The position numbers and the translations under genes were made by a program. Positions 57,307 through 64,000 of a stretch of DNA of 64,000 bases are shown here, piece by piece. The number at the start of each line of letters is the position of its first letter. Position 1 is the first letter of the stretch. Source of the stretch: Marinobacter sp. ATCH36. GTDB taxonomy: Bacteria > Pseudomonadota > Gammaproteobacteria > Pseudomonadales > Oleiphilaceae. Under the pieces are notes generated by a model that saw only the letters and a list, made by a program, of their open reading frames with translations, ran no database searches and was not told where the DNA came from. The DNA lies in NCBI RefSeq assembly GCF_023555055.1, contig NZ_JAMJPL010000007.1:150232-214231 (forward strand). Direction: 5' to 3'.

Positions 57307-58041
57307 ATGAATGCCAAGTCAGACATTGAGCCGAACCCTGCCCTTGATGAATTCCGCAAAGTGGTGCGAAGCCGTCGTTCAGTGAGGCGGTTTACGGATG
57401 AGCCGGTACCGGACCACGTGCTGGACGATTGCCTGGACCTGGCCATGCTGGCACCCAACTCCAGTAACCTGCAGCCCTGGGAGTTTTTCGTGGTCAGAAC
57501 ACCAGCCCTGAAAGCTCAGCTTGCCGAAGCGTGTCTGGGGCAGAACGCAGCGAAAACCGCGTCAGTACTGATCGTCGTGGTTGCCAGAACAGATACCTGG
57601 CGCCAGCACTCACGCATGGCGCTGGAGCAATGGCCGGAGGAAAACCTGCCGGGCATTGTGAAGAAGTATTATTCGAAGATTGCGCCAATCCATTACAACC
57701 AGGGGCCTCTCGGATTATTCGGTGCGGCCAAGAAAACCGCGGGATTGTTTGTCGGCCTGACGCGCCCGGTGCCCAGGGGGCCCTATTCCCCGAATGAGAT
57801 GAAAATCTGGGCCACCAAATCAACAGCACTGGCCGCAGAGAACCTGATGCTGGCACTCAGGGCACACGGATACGACTCCTGCCCCATGGAAGGCTTCGAT
57901 GAATGCCGGGTACGGCGGCTGCTGAAACTACCCAGAAAAGGTCTGGTGACCATGGTGTTGGCGGCGGGAAAGCGCTCTGAAAAAGGGATCTACAATCGCC
58001 AGTACCGCTTTGACAAGGAAGGATTGGTCCATTACCTGTAG
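57307..58041 (+). CDS. Nitroreductase family protein
   Basis: A 244-residue FMN enzyme. The FMN-binding segments RSRRSVRRFTDEPV, MLAPNSSNLQPWEF and the C-terminal GYDSCPMEGFDE stretch are visible. Such enzymes reduce nitro, quinone or enone compounds with NAD(P)H. An ATG at 57307 with GAGAGGGA upstream was chosen over the in-frame ATG at 57271. It is convergent with glk across a bidirectional hairpin. Confidence 0.88.
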   Translation: MNAKSDIEPNPALDEFRKVVRSRRSVRRFTDEPVPDHVLDDCLDLAMLAPNSSNLQPWEFFVVRTPALKAQLAEACLGQNAAKTASVLIVVVARTDTWRQHSRMALEQWPEENLPGIVKKYYSKIAPIHYNQGPLGLFGAAKKTAGLFVGLTRPVPRGPYSPNEMKIWATKSTALAAENLMLALRAHGYDSCPMEGFDECRVRRLLKLPRKGLVTMVLAAGKRSEKGIYNRQYRFDKEGLVHYL

Positions 58042-58073
58042 CTGTCGCCGATCATATATCGGACCGCGACAGC
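58041..58073. terminator. Bidirectional hairpin between the nitroreductase and glk
   Basis: A nested inverted repeat (GCTGTCG with CGACAGC outside, CCGAT with ATCGG inside, CATAT loop) sits at the nitroreductase stop and just after the glk stop on the other strand. It probably ends both transcripts. Confidence 0.55.
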
Positions 58074-58085
58074 GCTCGCCAACCC

Positions 58086-59051
58086 CTACACTTCCGGGTT
58101 ATTCAGCGCCTCAGCCGCGCCTAGCAGTCCGGTATAGCCTTCCATCACAACGAAAACCGGTGTTGATTCCAGCAGGGGCCGCATCCGGCCCTTGTCCTCG
58201 AAGCCTTTCTGGAACGGACTTTCCAGAAAGAAATCGATGAATCGCGGAAGGATCCCTCCACAAAGGTAAACGCCGCCAGTGCCGCCAAGGGTCAAGACGC
58301 CGTTACCGGCCACACGTCCCAGGATTTCACAGAAGTGACGCAGGGTCAGCCTTGCAAGCGCGTCGGAATGATCCAGCGCCGCGGCGGTTATTTTTTCCGG
58401 GGCATCCAGCGGTGCTGCAACATCCTGTATCTCGGCATGGGCCTGGTAAAGGTTCAGCAACCCCTGGCCGCAGAGAATCCTTTCCACAGACACGCGCCCA
58501 AACCGGGCCTTGAGAATCCGCAATACCGCCATTTCAGTATCATCCGTGGGCGCAAAATCCACATGGCCACCCTCGGTCATCAATGGAACCCAACCATTCT
58601 GAAGCGGTACCAGGCCGGAAACACCCAGCCCTGTTCCCGGCCCGATTACCAGCCGGGGACGGCATGCAGACCCGGGGCCACCACAAACATGAATCAACTT
58701 TTCAGCGGCCACATGGGGAACGCCAAGAGCCATCGCGGTAAAATCATTGATGACCTTGAAGGCGCTCCAGCCAAACTGGCTGCGAACCTCTTCACTGTCA
58801 AAACGCCAATGATTGTTGGTCATTCGTACTTGAGTGCCACGCACCGGTGATGCCACTGCCAGGCAGACGTCCTGAACCTCTTCCACACCAGTACGATGCA
58901 GGTAATCGACGATGGCGGAATCCAGATTGTCGTAGTCGCTGCAGGCCAGCACCTCAACAGCTTCTGGAGTTATAGCGCCCGATCGCACAAGGGCGAACCG
59001 GGCGTTGGTCCCGCCGATATCACCAACCAGCGAGTAATTGGTTTTGGTCAT
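58086..59051 (-). CDS. glk: Glucokinase
   Basis: A 321-residue bacterial glucokinase (E. coli 321). The ATP-binding segment [13 protein letters not shown] opens the protein. Motifs [19 protein letters not shown] and [12 protein letters not shown] follow. It phosphorylates glucose for the Entner-Doudoroff route. Its ATG overlaps the edd stop by four bases, so edd-glk are translationally coupled. Confidence 0.93.
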   Translation of the reverse strand: MTKTNYSLVGDIGGTNARFALVRSGAITPEAVEVLACSDYDNLDSAIVDYLHRTGVEEVQDVCLAVASPVRGTQVRMTNNHWRFDSEEVRSQFGWSAFKVINDFTAMALGVPHVAAEKLIHVCGGPGSACRPRLVIGPGTGLGVSGLVPLQNGWVPLMTEGGHVDFAPTDDTEMAVLRILKARFGRVSVERILCGQGLLNLYQAHAEIQDVAAPLDAPEKITAAALDHSDALARLTLRHFCEILGRVAGNGVLTLGGTGGVYLCGGILPRFIDFFLESPFQKGFEDKGRMRPLLESTPVFVVMEGYTGLLGAAEALNNPEV

Positions 59052-60868
59052 GCCTCATGATTCCAGAAAAAGCTGGCGCCCTCCTCGGGATTGCTGGCAG
59101 AGCGACGCATCCAGCCAAACAGCTCCCGACCATACCCCGTATGGTACGACTGAAGATCAGCGTTTGCAGCCTCACGCTTCTGGAATTCTTCATCGGATAC
59201 CTGAACACTCAGGGTGCCGGCCTCCGCATCCAGCCGGATGGTATCTCCATCCTTTACCCTGGCGAGCGGGCCGCCATCGAGAGCCTCCGGGTAGACGTGT
59301 ATAGCGGCAGGCACCTTTCCCGAAGCACCAGACATACGGCCATCGGTCACCAATGCAACCTTGTAGCCCCGATCCTGAAGCACGCCCAGATACGGGGTCA
59401 GTTTGTGGAGCTCCGGCATGCCGTTGGCTTTCGGACCCTGAAACCGGACCACCACCACACAATCCCGGTCCAGATCTCCGGCTTCAAAGGCAGCTTTCAG
59501 ATCGTTCTGCTCGTTCAGTACCACCGCGGGCGCCTCAACAACATGGTGCTCCTTCGCCACCGCAGATACCTTGATCACACCACGGCCCAGGTTTCCGTCC
59601 AATAGCTTGAGACCACCGTCCGGCGCGAATGGCTTGTCGACCGTGGTCAGTACATCCGGCAGGCGGCTCTTCTCCGGTGCCGGATTCCAGACCAGTTTGT
59701 CGTTGTCCAGTTCCGGCATTCGGGTGTACTGCTCAAGCCCATGGCCCACTACAGTTTCTACGTCATTGTGAAGGAACCCGGCGCCGAGCAGTTCACGGAT
59801 CAGGAAGGGCGTGCCACCGGCCTCGTGGAACGCGTTCACATCTTCCTGACCATTCGGGTAAATCCTGGTCATTGAGGGAACTGCCGCAGCAAGGTCTGCA
59901 AAATCCTGCCAGTCAACAACAATACCGGCTGCTCTGGCAACCGCAATCCAGTGGATGGTGTGGTTGGTGGAACCGCCAGTCACCAGCAGCGCCACCAGCG
60001 CGTTGACGATGGACTTTTCGTCCACCATCTCGGCGAGACCAATGCTACCGCCATGGGGTTTTGACAGTTTGATCGCCTGTTCCGTGGCAGTGCGGGTCAG
60101 TGCATCGCGCAACGGTGTGCCGGGATTGACGAACGCGGCACCAGGCAAATGCAGCCCCATGAACTCCACCAGCATCTGGTTGCTGTTCGCCGTTCCGTAG
60201 AAAGTGCAGGTGCCCGGGCTGTGGTAGGACTTGCTTTCGGCTTCCAGCAGTTCGTCCTTGCCAATCTTGCCCTCGGCATACAACTGACGGATTCGCTGCT
60301 TCTCTTTATTGGCTAGCCCCGACGGCATGGGCCCACCCGGTATCAGCACGGTTGGCAGATACCCGAAACTGAGAGAGCCAATCAACAGGCCCGGAACAAT
60401 CTTGTCGCAAATGCCAAGCAACACGGTGGCATCAAACATGTTATGGCTGAGAGCCACCGCCGTACTCATGGCGATCACATCCCTTGAGAAGAGGCTCAGC
60501 TCCATACCCGGCTGACCCTGGGTAACACCGTCACACATTGCCGGGGTGCCGCCAGCAAATTGCGCCACCGAGCCAAGCCCGTGGGCCGCCTCCCGTATAA
60601 CATCGGGAAACTCCTTGTATGGCTGATGGGCAGACAACATGTCGTTGTAGGCGGAGACAATCGCGACGTTGGCCTTGTTCATGAACTTCAGCGTGTCTTT
60701 GTCATCCTGGCCACAGGCCGCGAAACCATGCGCAAGATTTCCGCAGGACAAAGTGCTGCGATGGGGAGATTTATCGCGCAGTTCTGCCATTCGGGCCAGG
60801 TAATCCTCACGGGAGGGGCGGCTGCGCTCGATGATTCTTTTGGTCACCGCGTCTACGATCGGATGCAT
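59048..60868 (-). CDS. edd: Phosphogluconate dehydratase (Entner-Doudoroff)
   Basis: A 606-residue IlvD/Edd-family iron-sulfur enzyme (E. coli 603). The conserved [19 protein letters not shown] region holds two cysteines, and CDKIVPG holds another. It dehydrates 6-phosphogluconate to KDPG. The upstream intergenic space is shared with divergent gap. The aldolase eda and the oxidative genes zwf and pgl are not in the window. Confidence 0.95.
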   Translation of the reverse strand: MHPIVDAVTKRIIERSRPSREDYLARMAELRDKSPHRSTLSCGNLAHGFAACGQDDKDTLKFMNKANVAIVSAYNDMLSAHQPYKEFPDVIREAAHGLGSVAQFAGGTPAMCDGVTQGQPGMELSLFSRDVIAMSTAVALSHNMFDATVLLGICDKIVPGLLIGSLSFGYLPTVLIPGGPMPSGLANKEKQRIRQLYAEGKIGKDELLEAESKSYHSPGTCTFYGTANSNQMLVEFMGLHLPGAAFVNPGTPLRDALTRTATEQAIKLSKPHGGSIGLAEMVDEKSIVNALVALLVTGGSTNHTIHWIAVARAAGIVVDWQDFADLAAAVPSMTRIYPNGQEDVNAFHEAGGTPFLIRELLGAGFLHNDVETVVGHGLEQYTRMPELDNDKLVWNPAPEKSRLPDVLTTVDKPFAPDGGLKLLDGNLGRGVIKVSAVAKEHHVVEAPAVVLNEQNDLKAAFEAGDLDRDCVVVVRFQGPKANGMPELHKLTPYLGVLQDRGYKVALVTDGRMSGASGKVPAAIHVYPEALDGGPLARVKDGDTIRLDAEAGTLSVQVSDEEFQKREAANADLQSYHTGYGRELFGWMRRSASNPEEGASFFWNHEA

Positions 60869-61038
60869 GGTGGGTCTCCTGAAACGTCGTTATCTGATTG
60901 CTTTTCTAATTCCCGTAAGTTTACTTTCTTTTTTTACTGCTTTCACCCATGAAACATTCATTTTTCCAATTTATGTTGTTATATTTACTACATCACTAGC
61001 GAAGATGAACAATAAACAACCAAATTTGGAGCCAGAAT

Positions 61039-62046
61039 ATGACTATTCGTATCGCTATCAACGGTTTCGGGCGCATTGGCCGCAATATTCTCCGCGCACT
61101 TTACGAAAATAACTACCGTAACCAGATGCAGGTTGTCGCCATCAATGACCTGGGTGATGCAGAGACTAACGCCCACCTTTTGAAATATGACAGTGTTCAT
61201 GGCCGCTTCAGTGGCACTGTAAACCACGATTCCGAGTCTCTCTCCGTCAATGGCGACCGTATCGCCATTACCGCCATCCGCAACCCGGAAGAACTGCCCT
61301 GGAAAGACCATCATGTAGATGTGGTGCTCGAATGCACCGGCCTGTTCACCAAGCGCGACAAAGCCGAAGGCCATCTCAAAGCAGGCGCGCGAAAGGTCAT
61401 TATTTCCGCACCCTCTCCGGATTCCGACGCCATGGTGGTCTATGGTGTCAACGAAGATGTGCTGACCGCCGATCATCACATAATTTCCGCCGCCTCCTGC
61501 ACCACCAATTGCCTGGCACCCGTGGTTGAGGCGCTGCACAACAAGATCGGTATCGAGAGTGGGCTGATGACCACCATCCACTCCTATACCAACGACCAGA
61601 AGCTGAGCGACGTCTATCACTCCGACCTTTACCGTGCGCGCTCCGCCACCCAGTCGATGATTCCCACCAAGACCGGCGCTGCCGCAGCCATTGGCAAGGT
61701 CATTCCGGAAATGGCCGGAAAACTTGACGGCCTGGCGGTACGGGTTCCTACTATTAACGTCTCTCTGGTGGACTTCGGCTTTATTGCCAGCCGCGACACC
61801 ACGGTAGAAGAGATTAACGAAACCGTCAGGGCTGCGGCGGAAAACAGTCCTGTGCTGGGCTTCAACGCAGAAAAGCTGGTCAGTGTGGACTTCAATCATA
61901 ACGCACTGTCCAGCATTTTCGACGCCAACCACACGCGGGCCATAGGCCGTCATGTAAAAGTCATGGCCTGGTACGACAATGAATGGGGTTTCTCCAACCG
62001 GATGCTCGATAATGCGGCAGCACTGATGAAAAAGGCGAGCCAGTAA
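61039..62046 (+). CDS. gap: Glyceraldehyde-3-phosphate dehydrogenase (type I)
   Basis: A 335-residue NAD enzyme of standard length. The NAD motif INGFGRIGR opens the protein and the catalytic Cys154 lies in SCTTNCLAP. It oxidises glyceraldehyde 3-phosphate. In pseudomonads a gap divergent from edd is under HexR control, and the same layout is seen here. A HexR-like imperfect inverted repeat (TGTTAT...ACTACA at 60977-60992) is in the gap but is too weak to call. It is followed by pyk after 73 bases. Confidence 0.95.
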   Translation: MTIRIAINGFGRIGRNILRALYENNYRNQMQVVAINDLGDAETNAHLLKYDSVHGRFSGTVNHDSESLSVNGDRIAITAIRNPEELPWKDHHVDVVLECTGLFTKRDKAEGHLKAGARKVIISAPSPDSDAMVVYGVNEDVLTADHHIISAASCTTNCLAPVVEALHNKIGIESGLMTTIHSYTNDQKLSDVYHSDLYRARSATQSMIPTKTGAAAAIGKVIPEMAGKLDGLAVRVPTINVSLVDFGFIASRDTTVEEINETVRAAAENSPVLGFNAEKLVSVDFNHNALSSIFDANHTRAIGRHVKVMAWYDNEWGFSNRMLDNAAALMKKASQ

Positions 62047-62119
62047 TCCTGGCCGCCTGCCAGATTTAAATCGGCAAACAACGAACAGCTCTACTGGAAA
62101 CAAAAAGGAAACAGCAACC

Positions 62120-63568
62120 ATGCTAAGGCGTACCAAGATCGTCGCCACACTCGGCCCCGCCACCGACTCGCCGGAATCGCTCTCGGCCATTATTGCCGCA
62201 GGCGTAGACGTTACCCGGCTGAATTTCTCCCACGGCAGCGCGGAAGATCACATGGAACGCGCCCGCCGGGTTCGGGAATGCGCAGCCGCCAACGGCCGCT
62301 TCGTCGCCCTTTTGGCCGACCTGCAAGGGCCGAAACTGCGCATTGCACGCTTTTCCGACAACAAGGTCACGCTGAAAGCGGGCCAGCAGTTCATTCTGGA
62401 CGCTGCCATGGACAAGGAAGCCGGCAACGAGGAACGGGTTGGTATTGATTACGAACAACTGATCGAAGATGTCAAGCCAGGCGACATCCTGGTACTCGAC
62501 GATGGCCGCATTGAGATGGAAGTGGAAACCGTCGGCGGCACCAGTATCTCATCTCGCGTTCTTATCGGCGGTCCTCTGTCCAACAACAAGGGGCTGAACA
62601 AGCGCGGCGGCGGCCTGTCCGCCGAAGCGCTCACCGAGAAAGACAAACAGGATATCAAAACCGCCGCGCGCCTGGGCGCCGACTATGTAGCCGTGTCTTT
62701 CGTGCGTACCGCAGAAGACATGCACGTTGCCCGCCGCCTGCTGAAAGAAGCCGGTTCGGAAGCCCGTCTGGTCGCCAAAATCGAGCGTGCGGAATTGGCC
62801 CACGACAACGCAGCGCTGGATTCAGTCATAGATGCTTCCGATGCCGTCATGGTCGCTCGCGGTGACCTGGCTGTGGAAATCGGCGATGCCGAACTGGTAG
62901 GCGTTCAGAAGCACATCATCAACCGCGCGCGCACCCTGAATACAGTGGTCATTACCGCCACCCAGATGATGGAATCCATGATCGAGAACCCGATGCCCAC
63001 ACGGGCGGAGGTTTCCGACGTGGCCAATGCAGTGATGGACTACACCGATGCAGTCATGCTGTCGGCGGAAACCGCTGTGGGCGACTATCCTACCGAAGCT
63101 GTGGAGGCCATGGTGCGTATCTGCATCGGTGCCGAAAAGCAGCCCTCGATGCATCAGTCAAAACACCGGATTCACGAGAGCATGGAGTTCGTCGACGAGG
63201 CCATTGCCCTGTCGGCGATGTATGCCGCGAATCACCTGCAAGGCGTAACGGCGATTATCTGCATGTCGGAGACCGGCGCTACTCCCCTGCTGATGTCCCG
63301 CATCAAATCCAGTCTGCCGATCTTTACCTTCTCACGCCACCATTCCACGCAGCATCGCGTGACGCTGTTCCGCGGTGTTCAGACGGTTCCGTTCGATTCG
63401 GCGGCGATGCCCCCTGAGCAGACCAATTCAAAGGCGGTCGGGGAGCTGGTTCGGATGGGTGTGGTCAAGGAGGGTGATCTGGTTGTCATCACCAAGGGTG
63501 ATTATGTGAACGCCCAGGGCGGTACCAATACCATGAAGATTGTTCGGGTTGGTGCGGATATTCGCTGA
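62120..63568 (+). CDS. pyk: Pyruvate kinase
   Basis: A 482-residue pyruvate kinase. It has the N-terminal [34 protein letters not shown] and ATQMMESMI motifs of the catalytic domain and a C-terminal effector domain. It converts PEP and ADP to pyruvate and ATP. With gap it completes lower glycolysis next to the Entner-Doudoroff genes; pgk, gpm and eno are elsewhere. The downstream region contains long palindromic repeats. Confidence 0.95.
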   Translation: MLRRTKIVATLGPATDSPESLSAIIAAGVDVTRLNFSHGSAEDHMERARRVRECAAANGRFVALLADLQGPKLRIARFSDNKVTLKAGQQFILDAAMDKEAGNEERVGIDYEQLIEDVKPGDILVLDDGRIEMEVETVGGTSISSRVLIGGPLSNNKGLNKRGGGLSAEALTEKDKQDIKTAARLGADYVAVSFVRTAEDMHVARRLLKEAGSEARLVAKIERAELAHDNAALDSVIDASDAVMVARGDLAVEIGDAELVGVQKHIINRARTLNTVVITATQMMESMIENPMPTRAEVSDVANAVMDYTDAVMLSAETAVGDYPTEAVEAMVRICIGAEKQPSMHQSKHRIHESMEFVDEAIALSAMYAANHLQGVTAIICMSETGATPLLMSRIKSSLPIFTFSRHHSTQHRVTLFRGVQTVPFDSAAMPPEQTNSKAVGELVRMGVVKEGDLVVITKGDYVNAQGGTNTMKIVRVGADIR

Positions 63569-63620
63569 GTTTCGGACTTGGGAGGCTTCCTCTTAAGTAG
63601 CCTGACGGTTTGGTGCCGGG

Positions 63621-63726
63621 AGGCTGCGGGGCGGGGCTTCCCAAAAACGCTTCGAGCACGTCCATGTGCGCTTGAAATTGGCCATCCTTGGCCAATTACA
63701 TTTTGGGAAGCCCCGCCCCGCAGCCT
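63621..63726. repeat. 106-base palindromic intergenic repeat
   Basis: Two perfect 26-base inverted arms (63621-63646 and 63701-63726) enclose a 54-base centre. The centre holds a 9-base-pair hairpin (63676-63697, TCCT loop) and a 4-base-pair hairpin (GCAC/GTGC at 63656-63669). The design resembles a REP or MITE-like intergenic element. It may also end the pyk transcript. Confidence 0.75.
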
Positions 63727-63848
63727 ATGCTTTAACCTTTCTGATATCGCCCGCTTGCTGCATTTACCTTATCTACATTTTGCCAAATCACCCAAAGCGT
63801 TATCGTTGAAGCCAGAACAAGCAGTTGGTGGGAGGGTCTTTCGGGAAT

Positions 63849-63887
63849 GTAATTGGCCATGGATGGCCAATTTCAAGCGCACATGGA
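63849..63887. repeat. Partial second copy of the palindromic repeat, inverted
   Basis: These 39 bases equal the reverse complement of 63661-63699 with one mismatch. Similarity stops abruptly at 63887, where sequence of the adjoining insertion begins. The left flank (63825-63848) is only loosely similar to the arm of the first copy. Confidence 0.75.
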
Positions 63888-63896
63888 TGATGGGAT

Positions 63897-63975
63897 GAAC
63901 ACCTCTTGTTGAGATCGGCGTCAAGGCGCCACTATTGGATTAGCGAAATCAATAGGCCAACAACAAGAGGTGTTC
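63897..63975 (+). repeat. 15-base inverted repeat covering the transposase ribosome binding site
   Basis: A perfect 15-base inverted repeat (63897-63911 and 63961-63975) encloses an inner hairpin at 932-955 of the last kilobase. The right arm contains AAGAGG, the likely ribosome binding site (63965-63970), so it would be hidden in a transcript that begins upstream. Confidence 0.6.
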
Positions 63976-63977
63976 AG

Positions 63978-64000
63978 ATGAAAGTTACCCTAATCGGAAT
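63978..64000 (+). CDS. Start of a probable IS110-family transposase (cut by window end)
   Basis: The frame begins ATG with AAGAGG seven bases upstream and reads MKVTLIG before the window ends. This opening fits IS110/IS1111 transposases (a DEDD-type recombinase), but too little is visible for certainty. Confidence 0.45.

Larger units (their letters stand above)
63888..64000 (+). mobile_element. Left end of an IS110-type insertion sequence (cut by window end)
   Basis: Repeat similarity breaks at 63887, and a transposase-like frame starts at 63978 as MKVTLIG, a typical IS110-family opening (MKxTxxGID...). The 90-base leader contains a long hairpin. Only seven codons are visible, so the family call is tentative. 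The left boundary is set where the second palindrome copy is lost. Confidence 0.5.

Noticed and set aside
60977..60992. A HexR-like imperfect inverted repeat between edd and gap
   Set aside because: TGTTAT and ACTACA with a four-base spacer differ from the known HexR pattern in spacing and symmetry, so it was not listed as a feature.
60988..62190. A 400-codon open frame on the minus strand opposite gap
   Set aside because: It is antisense to a well-supported gap gene with all catalytic motifs. Such frames arise from codon bias in high-GC genes, and the antisense translation matches no family.
63578..63898. A 106-codon frame across the palindromic repeat
   Set aside because: It consists mainly of repeat arms and loop sequence and has no plausible start signal.

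Overview
The window reads as ordinary chromosome of a gammaproteobacterium, most likely Marinobacter or a close marine relative. The reasons are the mnmA-hflD-purB block, a complete cbb3 oxidase cluster (cco), an Entner-Doudoroff pair (edd-glk) divergent from gap, a FadL-type hydrocarbon/fatty-acid channel, RoxA, EpmC and TtcA, and moderately high GC with AT-rich promoters. The genus is inferred from protein flavour and gene order; no rRNA or tRNA gene was seen to confirm it.

Layout. 1-4.7 kb: mnmA (3' end only), hflD, purB, roxA and a GNAT protein with an extra C-terminal domain, all on the + strand. 4.7-10 kb: a LysR regulator, an unknown membrane-anchored protein, a hybrid histidine kinase, and an OhrR-like MarR regulator with its probable target glutathione peroxidase. 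10-20.5 kb: alaA, htpX, an epmC-helicase-pdxB run, dsbD, tusA (TTG start), rlmM and small enzymes. 20.6-29.4 kb: ccoNOQP, ccoGHIS and a TauE/SafE-type copper protein behind an ANR/FNR-like box. 29.4-44 kb: ttcA, a TetR/J-domain pair, a polysaccharide deacetylase, a four-gene envelope run (C39 protease, FapF-like barrel, FadL channel, MalM-like lipoprotein), transporters, a small DksA-like protein, an aldo/keto reductase and an orphan binding protein. 43-57 kb: a carbon island for glycerol (tpiA, ABC transporter glpSTPQUV, glpK, glpR, glpD, porin). 57-63.6 kb: a UDG-family protein, a nitroreductase, glk, edd, gap and pyk. 63.6-64 kb: two palindromic repeats, the second apparently interrupted by an IS110-type insertion sequence running off the right edge.

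How it fits together. The island from tpiA to glpD takes up glycerol (porin, ABC transporter), phosphorylates it (GlpK), oxidises it (GlpD) and feeds triose phosphate (TpiA) to GAPDH and pyruvate kinase next door. Copies of TTCG-N4-CGAA, the core of the classical GlpR operator, lie upstream of tpiA and of the porin, with weaker versions upstream of glpS, glpR and glpD. This suggests one GlpR regulon covering the island. The two ATPases of the glycerol transporter carry complementary defects: one lacks the H-loop histidine and the other has a degenerate signature motif, so only one of the two composite ATP sites looks complete.

Most of the window is well-known biology. The points that deserve a second look are the right edge (palindromic repeat, insertion, and a hairpin covering the transposase ribosome binding site), the asymmetric GlpS/GlpT pair, the GlpR-site distribution, and the FapD/FapF-like pair without any amyloid subunit gene beside it.
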